This document shows positions 16,692 to 26,529 of a stretch of DNA of 63,139 bases, piece after piece; positions within the stretch are counted from its first letter, which is position 1; every line of letters starts with the position of its first letter. The notes under the pieces were generated by a model that was given only the letters and a program-made list of their open reading frames with translations, was not told the origin of the DNA and did no database searches. The translations under genes and the position numbers were made by a program. The stretch is from Rivularia sp. MS3 (GTDB taxonomy: Bacteria; Cyanobacteriota; Cyanobacteriia; Cyanobacteriales; Nostocaceae). Where the stretch lies: contig JAHCMI010000054.1 of NCBI GenBank assembly GCA_019192545.1, positions 1 through 63,139 of the forward strand, read 5' to 3'.

Positions 16692-19600
16692 CTAACACTC
16701 GCGACTCAATACAAGCTCTCCGTTGGGTAACTTATAAACACCTTGCGGTTCAACAACTGGGTCGCCTATTTTCCAACTCTGACGACTATTTGAAGCTGAT
16801 GATTTCTCTGAATTACTTGGTATAGAACGTATCGAACCAGTAGAGTAATTAGAAAGTGGTGCATCGCTGGGATTTTGAGGTAAACCACCGGAACCTGTAA
16901 TCAAGAAAGTTCCGTTTTCCTCGTTGCTGCGGACAATGCAACTATTGGCAATCAGGGTGTTGGTGTCGATTTGGTTTTCGGGTAAATCGCTGAGGTTGTT
17001 GCGGATACTGCTATCATCTGGTTCAGTAAGATTAAGATTTCCTGGAACTCCTAATTCGGAACTGGCTGTAATATCACTTCTATCTGTTTGTTGAGCGCGG
17101 GGTTCGATACCAAATATTCCTTGGGAGAGAATTTCTACATTTCCACCACTACCGCTAAAAGCATTGGCTGTGATATCGCTATTTTCTTGGGAAGGAGCAA
17201 CGATAAATTTTGAGTTTATATTAATGTCACCACCGTTACCCTCTTGTTGGGCTATACCAGCGTTGGTGGATATTTCAGCACCGCGACGCATGAGGAGTAA
17301 ATCGCTGGTGAGGTTGATGTTTCCGCCGTTACCGGATGTAGATTCCGCATTGAGTGTACCTTGCTTATCTAAGGTGATTTGAGGTGAGTTAACTTTGATA
17401 TCCCCTGTATTCCCTGAACCGGAAGAATTAACAAACAAGCCACTATTAGTACCAATAATTGGAACGTAATCGGGAAATTGAACTAGTCGATTGTCGTAAT
17501 TAGGGTCGCTACCACTAATAGTTGTTTTCTCACTAGCATTAACAGTAATCTTACCTGCACTTCCATTGCCTGACGTAATCGCAACCAATTGTCCTCCATT
17601 GAGTGCTTCAAAAATATCTGTATTAACAATCACATCACCGCCTTGACCGTCAGTTTTAGTACGTGCATTTATAAGAGCGCCATCTCGTAATGAGAAAGTA
17701 CCAGAATCGATAGTAATATTACCTGCATCGCCAACTGTCCCCGTATCTGCAACGCTATAAATCCCACTATACAAACCGTTCTCCCCAGCAATGTCAACTA
17801 ACCCACTAACTCTTACATTCACATTGCCAGCATTCCCGCGTCCTACTGCTGGTTGGGTATCTGTATAAGATGTACCACGAATAAGAGTTAGCAGTTGAGC
17901 GCCATCTTGTAGTGTTAGAGTTGCCGCATTAATATCAATGTCGCCACCTTCACCTTCACCTCCTGCTTCTACCGTGCTGAGAATGAGAGCATTACTTTCA
18001 AGAGAAACAGTATCTGTTGTTGTCAGCTTCACATTCCCCGCATCGCCAATTCCAAAAGTTGAAGCTTGAAGTCGAGCGCCGTCTTCCAATAAGAAGGAAC
18101 CTGAATCGATAGTAATGTTACCACCATTCCCTTCTGCTCCTGTAGCTACAGCACTAGAAATCCTACTATACAACCCGTTTTTCTCCCCAGCAATGTGAAC
18201 TAACCCATTAACTTTTACATTTACATTGCCAGCATTTCCTTTTCCAAAAGTTGAAGCTTGAAGTCGAGCGCTATCAGTAAGTGAAAGTTTTGCTGCCTTA
18301 ATATCTATATTGCCACCCCGACCGTCACCTCCTGCTTCCACCGTGCTGAGAATGAGAGCATTACCTGTAAGCGAAACAGCATCACGCGCACTCACCTGAA
18401 CATTCCCCGCATTGCCAATTCCAAGAGTTGAGGCAGCAAGTCCAGCACCATCTCCTAATGAGAAGGAACCAGAATCGATAGTAATATTACCTCCGTTTCC
18501 TTCTGTTCCCGTATCCACAAAGCTAAAAATTCCACTGACAAAACCGTTTTTCTTTCCAACAATATCAACCGCTCCAGTAACTTTTACATTGGCATTACCA
18601 GCATTACCTATACCTGCACTTTGAGTATCGGATGCACCACGGATAATAGTTTGCAGTTGAGATCCATCAGTGAGTGAAAATGTTGCTGCATTAATATCAA
18701 TGTTGCCACTCTGACCGTTACTTCCTGCTACTACTGTACTGAGAATGTAAGCATTATCTGTAAGCGAAACAGCATCACGTGTACTCACCCGAACATTACC
18801 CGCATTGCCAATTCCAAAAGTTGAAGTTATGAGTTGAGTGCCATCTTGTAATAACAAGGAACCAGAATCAATACTAATATTACCTCCATTTCCTTCTGCT
18901 CCCAAGCGGACTGTATTGTAGATATTACTGTCAATACCTGCAACTTTAATTTCCCCAGTAGCATTAAGTAAAATATCTCCCGCAACAGCATCAGGTGTTC
19001 CTAAACCTCGTCCAATTCCTGTAGAAAGCTGACTTCCTTGCAAAATATTTAAATTACGAGCATTGATTGCAATATCACCACCACCATCTGCTTCTACACG
19101 TACAAACGCTTGATTGGTTAGCGATACATCTGCACGAGTCACATTCTCAGGAAATCCTAATCTCAAATTATCCCCTTCAAAAAGAAGATTAATACTTCCA
19201 GGTGCTGCTAATCCTCCTAATTCAACTCTCCCACCAAAAGCATTTAATTTTCCGCCATCCATATTGACATTACCACCTACCAGCAGCAAACTCTTACCAT
19301 CTGGGACTCTTAAACCAACAGTATCAAAAGTATTTGATGGGTTTCTTCCTGCATCTGCTCTGGATTTATTTTCAATCGATTGTGCAGTTACTTGATTAAA
19401 AAACAAAGCCGAAGGATTTACGTTAAGCAATCGCGGAGTTTCTGGATTACTCGCACTAAAAACCCCCCGCTCCCCAAACTCAACCCCATTCGCTGTACTC
19501 GCTACAAACGAACCACCCACATCCAAACTGGCATTTTCACCAAATACAATCCCATTGGGATTAATCAAAAATAAATTTGCATCACCCAATACTCCCAACT

Positions 19601-19925
19601 TCCCAAATATATTTGAGGGATTATTACCAGTTACCCGAGAAAATATATCAGTTATCCCTTGTGGATTAGCAAAATAAACGCTTCCACCCTCACTTACATT
19701 AAATTCTCGAAAGCTGTGAAATAAATTTGCATCGAGTCTGACACCACCATCAATGCGTTTATTTAGAGCATCAATATCATTAACAATAGAATTTTCTGTA
19801 CCCAGGGTATTATCTGGCTGAATTTGAGCAAAGGCATGATTCCCAAATACTACAGCAAACCCAGATGTAGTTAAAATCAGTGCCGAGCGCCAAAGTAATT
19901 TTACTAAGCTGCGGTGATTCAGCAT
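16692..19925 (-). CDS. TpsA: filamentous hemagglutinin N-terminal domain secreted protein (copy 2)
   Basis: A 1077-residue precursor. The signal peptide ends at AFAQ. The secretion domain has SIVNDIDALNKRIDGG, NPSNIFG and NPNGIVFGENASLDVGGSF. The beta-helix passenger is built of units such as GNAGNVQVSARDAVSLTGNA and GGNITIDSGSFSL, some of them near-repeats (about residues 370-720), and it has the same C-terminal module as copy 1 (ending LPNGELVLSREC). There is no TpsB next to it; the pore at 3425-5143 is the likely exporter. A CHAT-TPR gene is divergently transcribed 196 bp away. The passenger differs from copy 1, so the two proteins may present different surfaces through one pore. Confidence 0.92.
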   Translation of the reverse strand: MLNHRSLVKLLWRSALILTTSGFAVVFGNHAFAQIQPDNTLGTENSIVNDIDALNKRIDGGVRLDANLFHSFREFNVSEGGSVYFANPQGITDIFSRVTGNNPSNIFGKLGVLGDANLFLINPNGIVFGENASLDVGGSFVASTANGVEFGERGVFSASNPETPRLLNVNPSALFFNQVTAQSIENKSRADAGRNPSNTFDTVGLRVPDGKSLLLVGGNVNMDGGKLNAFGGRVELGGLAAPGSINLLFEGDNLRLGFPENVTRADVSLTNQAFVRVEADGGGDIAINARNLNILQGSQLSTGIGRGLGTPDAVAGDILLNATGEIKVAGIDSNIYNTVRLGAEGNGGNISIDSGSLLLQDGTQLITSTFGIGNAGNVRVSTRDAVSLTDNAYILSTVVAGSNGQSGNIDINAATFSLTDGSQLQTIIRGASDTQSAGIGNAGNANVKVTGAVDIVGKKNGFVSGIFSFVDTGTEGNGGNITIDSGSFSLGDGAGLAASTLGIGNAGNVQVSARDAVSLTGNALILSTVEAGGDGRGGNIDIKAAKLSLTDSARLQASTFGKGNAGNVNVKVNGLVHIAGEKNGLYSRISSAVATGAEGNGGNITIDSGSFLLEDGARLQASTFGIGDAGNVKLTTTDTVSLESNALILSTVEAGGEGEGGDIDINAATLTLQDGAQLLTLIRGTSYTDTQPAVGRGNAGNVNVRVSGLVDIAGENGLYSGIYSVADTGTVGDAGNITIDSGTFSLRDGALINARTKTDGQGGDVIVNTDIFEALNGGQLVAITSGNGSAGKITVNASEKTTISGSDPNYDNRLVQFPDYVPIIGTNSGLFVNSSGSGNTGDIKVNSPQITLDKQGTLNAESTSGNGGNINLTSDLLLMRRGAEISTNAGIAQQEGNGGDININSKFIVAPSQENSDITANAFSGSGGNVEILSQGIFGIEPRAQQTDRSDITASSELGVPGNLNLTEPDDSSIRNNLSDLPENQIDTNTLIANSCIVRSNEENGTFLITGSGGLPQNPSDAPLSNYSTGSIRSIPSNSEKSSASNSRQSWKIGDPVVEPQGVYKLPNGELVLSREC

Positions 19926-20121
19926 AGATAATCTTCAACTAAGTATTTTTAACTAAAAACAAAATATCACGTACAATAATTTTTGATGATTTTGTTGCAA
20001 AAAATTTATATTTCTTGCAATAACCCTAAAAAACCGATATATCAAACAGCAAGCCTGAACTTTTTAGTCATAAATTTTTTACACGCTCTTTATCGAAACT
20101 TCACATAATTACCGTAAATTT
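19926..20121. promoter_or_regulatory. Divergent promoter region, TpsA copy 2 and CHAT-TPR gene
   Basis: About 196 bp homologous to the region upstream of TpsA copy 1. Conserved blocks include ACAAAATATCACGTACAA, TTTTTGATGATTTTGTTG and TTTATCGAAACTTCACATAA. Conservation over the full length suggests that control sites for the TpsA genes lie here. I cannot assign -10 and -35 elements reliably. Confidence 0.55.
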
Positions 20122-22773
20122 GTGATGAAAAATAAACACCGCAAAATTCGTATATCTCGCATTTTTACAATTCTGTTTCTGTCTAGTCTTATTTTTTGCT
20201 TGTTGTTAGGTCGTATTCCTTTTATTAATTACTCTTTAACATCAGTAAACGCTCAAACTACTAATGCCGAACTACTGGTAAATAAAGGTGTCAAATATTA
20301 CTCTAATGGTAATTATCAGACAGCTATCAAACAATGGCTGGAAGCTTTAAAAATCTATCAAACAGATAAAAATATAAGCAACGAAGTAATTGTCAGAGAA
20401 AACTTAGCAAGGACATATCCACAAATTGGACGGATATCGGAAGCTATTCAACAGTGGGAGGAAGTTGCTTCGATTTATCGTCAATTGAAAAACGCTAATG
20501 GAGTAGGACTTTCTTTAGCCGAACAAGCGCAGCTATACAGTAATTTGGGACAACCGAGAAAGGCGATCGCCATTTTATGCAGTCCCGATAACAATAGTGT
20601 TTGTACTGGCGATAGTGTATTGCAAGTTGCCAGCAATCTGAAAAATTCAACTTTAGAAGCAGTAGCTTTAGGAAGTTTGGGTGATGCTTATCGGCTGACG
20701 GGGGATTATGATAAAGCAATAGAAAAGCTGGAATCGAGTCTAAAAATTGCTCGGAAGTTAAAAAATCAGGATTATATTATTTCAGCTACAAATAGTTTGG
20801 GTAATGCTTATAATTCTCAAGCTTTATTAAACTATCGTCGAGCAGATTTAGCTACGGAAAGTGCGGATAATATTGATGCTCCGCAACAATTTATAAAAAC
20901 AGCTAGAGAGAAAGATACACGAGCGATTTCCTATCTCAATCAAAGTTTGAATTTAGCAAAAAATCAAAAAGATTATCAAGCTCAAATACAAGCTTTACGA
21001 AGCATAATTCCTATTTATTATCGCACCAATAATACTACTGCTATAAATACTCTTCAACAAGCAGTCGGGTTATTGGAATATTTACCACAAAATCGAGAAC
21101 GATTATATGCCACTATTGATTTAGCACGTTTGCTGCAAAATAAACCTGCAAACGGTAGAAGTAAAGTTTTTGAATGTCAAAATTCCGATTATTCAACTGC
21201 TTCAGAATCACTGCTTAAAAATGCGATGAATATTTCTAATCAGATAGGAGATTTGAGAGGAAAATCTTTTGCTTTGGGACAATTAGGACATATATATGAA
21301 TGCCAAAATCAATACAATCAAGCATTAGAGATAACTAAACAAGCACGAGTTACAGCAGAACAAGATTTAAAAGCTAAAGATAGTTTATATTTATGGGAAT
21401 GGCAAACCGGACGTATTTTCAAAGCACAGAATAAAACGGATGAGGCAATTTCTGCTTATTCTCTTGCGATGAATACTTTAGAAGATATTCGTCAAGATAT
21501 TTTAACAGCAAACCGGGATATTCAATTTGATTTTCGGGATACTATAGAGCCAATATATCGCGATGTAGTCGAACTTAGATTAAGTTTGGAATCATCGCGA
21601 CAAGCAACAAATAAATCTCTTGCGAATAATGCTAATAACGATAATTTGACTTCTATTATTAATACAGTTAACTCTTTGAAATTAGCTCAATTGCAAAACT
21701 TTTTTGGAAATAACTGTATTATTGATGCTTTCGTTCAAAAAGAAGTCGATAAAATCATTGACAATACCACAGCTGTTTTTAGCACTATTATTCTTGAAGA
21801 TAAAATCGCAATTATTCTAAGTCTTCCCGACGGTAGAAAAGAATATAGATGGTACGATATTTCTCAAGAAAAACTTTTTGCAGAAATCAACGAATATCGT
21901 AAAGCAGTACAAAGATATCGTAAGAGTTTCAATCTGGAACTAGCTAAAAATATATACGATTGGATGATTGCTCCTTTTGATGATGATTTACAGAAGAATG
22001 GTATTAAAACTTTAGTATTTATCCATGATGGTATATTACAAAGCGTACCAATGGCACCACTTTACGATGGTGAACAATATTTAATTCAAAAGTATGCTAT
22101 TGCTACAACTCCTAGTTTGAGTTTAACCAATCCGCAACCGCTCAATCGTCAAAATTTACAAGTATTGGCTTTAGGTTTAACCGAAGCTGCTAATATTAAC
22201 GGTAATCAATTTCCGGCTCTGGAATATGTAGATGACGAAATTGATGGAATCAAACAGCAAATACCGGGAAAGAAATTATTAGACACACAATTTACCCGCG
22301 AAAATCTAGAAAAAGAACTCAAACAAGAAGTTTATCCAATTATTCACCTTGCTACTCACGGACAATTTGGTACCGACCCAGAAAATACTTTCATCGTAAC
22401 GGGTAACAATCAAAAGCTCACCTTTAGCCAACTAGATAGATTAATTCGTAGCGTTACTCGCAACCGAGAACCTTTGGAATTATTAACTTTAACCGCTTGC
22501 GAAACAGCAGTAGGAAATAACCGTTCCGCTTTGGGACTTGCAGGAGTTGCAATCCAAGCAGGTGCTAAAAGTGCTGTAGCTTCCTTATGGGCAATAAATG
22601 ACGATGCAACTGCTGTTTTTGCTAATGATTTTTATGCTCAATTGTTATCTGATTCTAAGAGCAAAGCTGAAGCTTTACAAGCAGCACAGCTTAAATTTAT
22701 CAATGAAGAAGGAAGCAGGAATAAACATCCTGCTTATTGGTCTCCTTTTGTTTTAATTGGTAATTGGCTTTGA
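20122..22773 (+). CDS. Secreted or membrane-anchored TPR-CHAT domain protein
   Basis: 883 residues from the GTG at 20122 (or 882 from the ATG at 20125). A hydrophobic N-terminal segment (about 14-34, IFTILFLSSLIFCLLLG, then VNAQ) is a signal peptide or anchor. TPR helices follow to about residue 470, including CQNQYNQALEITKQARVTAE. The C-terminal CHAT domain is a caspase-like protease fold with IIHLATHGQFG (catalytic His746) and LLTLTACETAVG (catalytic Cys793), then GLAGVAIQAGAKSAVASLWA and AYWSPFVLIGNW. Such proteins are regularly found beside hemagglutinin-type secreted proteins in cyanobacteria and may process or sense them. It is transcribed away from TpsA copy 2. Confidence 0.92.
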   Translation: MMKNKHRKIRISRIFTILFLSSLIFCLLLGRIPFINYSLTSVNAQTTNAELLVNKGVKYYSNGNYQTAIKQWLEALKIYQTDKNISNEVIVRENLARTYPQIGRISEAIQQWEEVASIYRQLKNANGVGLSLAEQAQLYSNLGQPRKAIAILCSPDNNSVCTGDSVLQVASNLKNSTLEAVALGSLGDAYRLTGDYDKAIEKLESSLKIARKLKNQDYIISATNSLGNAYNSQALLNYRRADLATESADNIDAPQQFIKTAREKDTRAISYLNQSLNLAKNQKDYQAQIQALRSIIPIYYRTNNTTAINTLQQAVGLLEYLPQNRERLYATIDLARLLQNKPANGRSKVFECQNSDYSTASESLLKNAMNISNQIGDLRGKSFALGQLGHIYECQNQYNQALEITKQARVTAEQDLKAKDSLYLWEWQTGRIFKAQNKTDEAISAYSLAMNTLEDIRQDILTANRDIQFDFRDTIEPIYRDVVELRLSLESSRQATNKSLANNANNDNLTSIINTVNSLKLAQLQNFFGNNCIIDAFVQKEVDKIIDNTTAVFSTIILEDKIAIILSLPDGRKEYRWYDISQEKLFAEINEYRKAVQRYRKSFNLELAKNIYDWMIAPFDDDLQKNGIKTLVFIHDGILQSVPMAPLYDGEQYLIQKYAIATTPSLSLTNPQPLNRQNLQVLALGLTEAANINGNQFPALEYVDDEIDGIKQQIPGKKLLDTQFTRENLEKELKQEVYPIIHLATHGQFGTDPENTFIVTGNNQKLTFSQLDRLIRSVTRNREPLELLTLTACETAVGNNRSALGLAGVAIQAGAKSAVASLWAINDDATAVFANDFYAQLLSDSKSKAEALQAAQLKFINEEGSRNKHPAYWSPFVLIGNWL

Positions 22774-22775
22774 AT

Positions 22776-22807
22776 CAGTTAACAGTTAACAGTTAACAGT
22801 TAACAGT
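22776..22807. repeat. Heptameric tandem repeat (STRR), CAGTTAA
   Basis: Four and a half copies of CAGTTAA just after the CHAT stop codon. A second cluster of AATTACGAATTA-type units follows at about 22848-22885. Such short tandemly repeated sequences are typical of heterocystous cyanobacteria; these look neutral here. Confidence 0.85.
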
Positions 22808-22903
22808 GTTAGCGTAGCGTGTTCCGGAGGGATATACAGTGGGTATAATTAGTAATTACGAATTAAGAATTACAAATTACGAATTATACTCTCTCCCTGT
22901 TTA

Positions 22904-23710
22904 CTATTTTTGTTCAATTTGGATAATTTTTTGAAGCTGTGAGGTTTGATTTTGCAAGCTTAGTTTGAAACGCTTAGAATCAAAATTTTCTGGATAATTT
23001 TCAGATAAATTATCGGGTAAATTAGTAGCTGCTTTTGCTTCTAAATTGCTGAGTTTTTCTAACAGCGTTAATTTAAGTTGTTGGTTTTGAGAAGATTTTA
23101 ATGTTTCGGATAAAGCATCATACCAAAACCCTTCTTTAGCATAAATTCGAGCTTTTTGAATTGAGTTTTGAGTTTGTTGAATTTGCGAAGCTAAATTATT
23201 AGGTATTGGTGCAATTTCAAATTCAGCTTCAGCAGATAAATCTTTTGATGGATTGTTTGGGTCGCATAAAAGCGCGATTTGCCAACGATATCTTTTTCCA
23301 ACAGAAAGATTTAATTGATTTTTGGGAATAGAACGCTTCATGATTCCCGGTTTACTTAAGAGGTCAAAGCTTGTAATTTCTTTACGCTTACCGCTGCTGT
23401 TATATTCGTAAAGAGTAAATTCCATTGGATAGGATTTAGCATCTGGTACAAACCAAGCAAATGTCGGCTGTTTTGAAACTGTTTTTCCAACGTGGCTAAT
23501 AGGAGCTAAAACGGTTAAACTAGCTTGTGACGCTGTAGAACATGCACCAGTTCTCGTACCACCAGAAGCAACTGGACCTTTTGGTCGAGAAGGTTTTGGT
23601 GGTGGAGTATAAGCAGCTATTACTGTGTTTGCAAGCATCAAAGTTAATGTACAACTGCTCAATAGCTTGATTCCGATTTTTGTAGATATTGATAATATTT
23701 TTTTATTCAT
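22904..23710 (-). CDS. DUF928 domain secreted protein
   Basis: A 268-residue precursor. The signal peptide (LLSSCTLTLMLANTVIAA) is followed by a Pro/Arg-rich stretch (YTPPPKPSRPKGP) and the DUF928 domain with the family landmarks LTVLAPISHVGKTVSKQPTF, FAWFVPDA, FTLYEY and YRWQIALLCDPNNPSKD. The C-terminal 90 residues are helical. DUF928 proteins are cyanobacterial envelope proteins of unknown function that cluster with CHAT, CHASE2 and hemagglutinin genes, exactly as here. The gene is convergent with the CHAT gene and lies 110 bp from the CHASE2 gene on the same strand. Confidence 0.88.
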   Translation of the reverse strand: MNKKILSISTKIGIKLLSSCTLTLMLANTVIAAYTPPPKPSRPKGPVASGGTRTGACSTASQASLTVLAPISHVGKTVSKQPTFAWFVPDAKSYPMEFTLYEYNSSGKRKEITSFDLLSKPGIMKRSIPKNQLNLSVGKRYRWQIALLCDPNNPSKDLSAEAEFEIAPIPNNLASQIQQTQNSIQKARIYAKEGFWYDALSETLKSSQNQQLKLTLLEKLSNLEAKAATNLPDNLSENYPENFDSKRFKLSLQNQTSQLQKIIQIEQK

Positions 23711-23822
23711 AAAATTGTCCTTAACAAGCGATAGCTAAATTATTATTGGCAATATACATAGTTAAATATTTTGGTGCAGTTTAGGTAAAAATTTTGATAA
23801 ATTTAACATTTAAGTATATTTC

Positions 23823-25724
23823 TTAAAACCTCCACCAAGGTTGTTTTTTACCCGACCAGATAAGCTCACATACAGTTCCTTGAGGAGAATTCGCGAATCG
23901 TTTAAATTGACCTCTTAATTGTCTGGCTATATTTTGTGCTTGCTTGGTTCCAAATCCTTTACGAGATGGGTTAGGAGTTGATGCAATACCCAAACCATTA
24001 TCTACTACTCTAATCAAGTTACACCCTTGATGCTGCTTGCAAATTACTTCTAATTTAGTAGCATTTGCAGCATATTTACCGACATTAGATAATGCTTCTT
24101 CTAAAAAAGTACAAATTCCCCGCTTTTGCTCGCTATTTAAATTTTGTTCGTTAAGCAGCTGAAAATCAACAATTTTAAATTCAATTGTTTTAAAACAAGG
24201 AAAATCTCGCTCTAAGACATCAAAATAAATTTCATACAGAATTTCATTAATTGGTTCTTGTAAATCTAATTCCTGTGCTGGTGTAATGTGAAAGCTCCTA
24301 CCATCGGTCATTGCTTCTCGTTTTAATGAAGTATAAACTCCTCGCAGTTCTTGATTTAAATTTCTCAATTTTAATAATAATTTTTCTCTTGATAATTCCT
24401 CTTCTTCTTCAATTTTTCTGAGCGTCATAGCGAGAGTTTGTAACGGACCACTGTGAATAGTATCGAAAGTTTGGTCAATTACTAACTGACGATTTGCGAT
24501 TTGCAAACGCAAGTTTTTTTCATATTGATAAAAAGTTGCTAATACCAAACCGTTGATTATTAAAATTAACAGAGGTGGTACTACTGGAATCCACCAGCCT
24601 ATGATTAATAATTGATAAGAAAAACAAATTAAAAACGAGCTAATTACTATTACAAGTAAAAGCAACTTCAAAGGAGAACGAATATTACGAGCTAAAACAA
24701 TACCTATACATCCCCAACTAATAATCCAAATATATTCCCAACCTTCCCACCAAGTCTTGAATAAAACCCTATCATCTTCTACAGCACTAATAATTTGGCT
24801 GACAATATGAGCTTGTATTTCAACTCCATAAATGAAAGCTGAATGTTGACTTTTGATTGCTTCTGAAGTGAAATAATCTTTGACGCTAGGACTGGTCATA
24901 CCAATCAAAACTATTCTATTGCGAATCAGGTCTGGTTCAACCTTTTTGTCTAAGACATCTTGTAGAGAAACTATCTCAAAGGGTTGAGGATGGCTGCGAA
25001 AATTAATTAACATCTGAGTTCCACCCACATCTGCATTAATATAGCTGCCAAAATTGGGTTTAAAACGCACGAGTTCAGTAGAACCAAACCTCAGTCCATA
25101 GTCATCTCCTTCAACATTTCCTAAAGAAATTCCTTTGCTTTCTAAATACTTTTCTGCTAACTTTAACGATAAAGAAAAACGCCAATTATCCTGAGAATCG
25201 GAAGCTGCTAATAAACTCCGTCGTAATTTTCCATCCTCATCAATTTTGGCATCAGCAAAACCAACTTTTGATTGTGGTAAAGTAGGAGGTTGATTTACTG
25301 TCTTACCTCCAATACCAGGCAAAATTTGTTCGATTGCAATTAAATTTTTAACATCTTTAAAAGTACTAATTAATTCAGTATGACCAGGTTCTACAGGTAA
25401 ATCTCTATAAATATCTAATCCGATTGCAGCAGGTTGATAAGTTTGTAATTCTCTTAATAGTAATGCTATTTCCTTATCTGGGATAGGATACTTCTTTATT
25501 TTGCGAATATCATCTTCATTAATCCCAACTATCAAAATTCTTCTATCGACCGTTTCTTCCGGACGCAAACGCATAAATCTATCAAACGCTGTCCATTCTA
25601 AAAACTGTAGCGAACCCGTTACCCGAGCAAATACGATAATAATAATTGCTGCAATTCCCGGTATTGTACTAACAAATTTCCACAAAAATTCTGTTCTAAT
25701 TCTATTCCACAATCTTTGTTGCAC
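23823..25724 (-). CDS. CHASE2-domain sensor histidine kinase
   Basis: 633 residues. An N-terminal membrane helix (about 16-34) is followed by an extracytoplasmic CHASE2 sensor (about 40-330, with ILIVGINEDDIRK, PAAIGLDIYRD and RIVLIGMTSPSVKDYF). Three membrane helices (about 330-400) follow, then a NarL-type dimerisation helix (TFDTIHSGPLQTLAMTLRKI, phospho-acceptor His within TIHSGPLQ) and a HATPase domain with FLEEALSNVGKYA (N box), VVDNGLGI (G1) and KGFGTKQAQNIARQL (G2). It should phosphorylate a LuxR-type response regulator; the adjacent one at 25846-26514 is the obvious partner. The signal is unknown. It lies in a sensor-regulator cluster beside the surface-protein genes. Confidence 0.92.
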   Translation of the reverse strand: MQQRLWNRIRTEFLWKFVSTIPGIAAIIIIVFARVTGSLQFLEWTAFDRFMRLRPEETVDRRILIVGINEDDIRKIKKYPIPDKEIALLLRELQTYQPAAIGLDIYRDLPVEPGHTELISTFKDVKNLIAIEQILPGIGGKTVNQPPTLPQSKVGFADAKIDEDGKLRRSLLAASDSQDNWRFSLSLKLAEKYLESKGISLGNVEGDDYGLRFGSTELVRFKPNFGSYINADVGGTQMLINFRSHPQPFEIVSLQDVLDKKVEPDLIRNRIVLIGMTSPSVKDYFTSEAIKSQHSAFIYGVEIQAHIVSQIISAVEDDRVLFKTWWEGWEYIWIISWGCIGIVLARNIRSPLKLLLLVIVISSFLICFSYQLLIIGWWIPVVPPLLILIINGLVLATFYQYEKNLRLQIANRQLVIDQTFDTIHSGPLQTLAMTLRKIEEEEELSREKLLLKLRNLNQELRGVYTSLKREAMTDGRSFHITPAQELDLQEPINEILYEIYFDVLERDFPCFKTIEFKIVDFQLLNEQNLNSEQKRGICTFLEEALSNVGKYAANATKLEVICKQHQGCNLIRVVDNGLGIASTPNPSRKGFGTKQAQNIARQLRGQFKRFANSPQGTVCELIWSGKKQPWWRF

Positions 25725-25845
25725 GGCTACGACTCACAATATTTTGTTTTGTTTTTGTACTATTAAAAATTGCGTAATTGTACAGCATTTTTACATCAAT
25801 ATTCTTGATTATATTTTGGGTGCAAAATGATAAAGAATATCGAAT

Positions 25846-26514
25846 TTAATCGATTAAACCTTTTTCCTTAGCCAGATTTATAGTGTGAATTCGTAAATTT
25901 TTACCTGCATCTGGATAAACACCCAACGCATCCTGAATTCTTTTCCAGTAATGACGTACAGTACCTTCTGCTACATTCATTTGGTCGGCAATTGCTTTAT
26001 CTGTCAATTCTTTGTTAGATGCTAGCTGTAACATTTCCAGCCATTCTGGCTTTACTTCTAATCCAGAACGTATCACTGCTGGAGTATTAAATACTCCTTT
26101 AAGTGCCCAATCAACTTTGGTTAACATTTCGCTCATTGCCAGACTTTTATCTGCGACTGTAAAACCACCTTGATGAAGACTAATAACTGGTTTCAGCCTG
26201 ATTAAGGAACGAGGATAAGCGCTTTGTACTACTATATTAAGTGTAGGGTATTTTTGCATTAGCTGTTTAAGCAATTTAATCCCCGTATTTGTTTGACTAG
26301 AGTCTTGTTTATTTTCCGGTATACATAAATCTACAACTGCTAAATCGGGATTATTATTTGCAACTAATAAAAGCGCTTCATGTGAATTTGCTGCTGGGAA
26401 AATGTCTACCTCTGGATAATGTTGCTTTAATACGTTTACAGTTGCATATAAAGCTAATTCCTGGTCATCAACTACGACAAATTTGAGCTTGTTAGATTTT
26501 AATTCTGGCTGCAT
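25846..26514 (-). CDS. Response regulator with LuxR-type DNA-binding domain
   Basis: 222 residues. The receiver domain (about 10-135) has the acidic pair Asp16-Asp17 in FVVVDDQE and the phospho-acceptor Asp62 in LAVVDLCIPE. Ser takes the usual Ser/Thr position in VVQSAY and Lys is in VADKS. The C-terminal helix-turn-helix (about 160-220) reads LASNKELTDKAIADQMNV, then AEGTVRHYWKRIQDALGVYP, a LuxR/NarL-type recognition helix. It lies 15 bp downstream of the degenerate kinase gene, so the two are co-transcribed, and 121 bp upstream of the CHASE2 kinase. It is the best candidate in the window for the regulator that binds the TTGTAG-N4-CTACAA sites; that link is inference. Confidence 0.88.
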   Translation of the reverse strand: MQPELKSNKLKFVVVDDQELALYATVNVLKQHYPEVDIFPAANSHEALLLVANNNPDLAVVDLCIPENKQDSSQTNTGIKLLKQLMQKYPTLNIVVQSAYPRSLIRLKPVISLHQGGFTVADKSLAMSEMLTKVDWALKGVFNTPAVIRSGLEVKPEWLEMLQLASNKELTDKAIADQMNVAEGTVRHYWKRIQDALGVYPDAGKNLRIHTINLAKEKGLID

Positions 26515-26529
26515 TTCTACCCCATTTAA

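Noticed and set aside
22776-22885. Short tandem repeats as a possible origin or CRISPR remnant
   Set aside because: CAGTTAA heptamers without spacers are the ordinary cyanobacterial STRR type and lie just behind a gene end.
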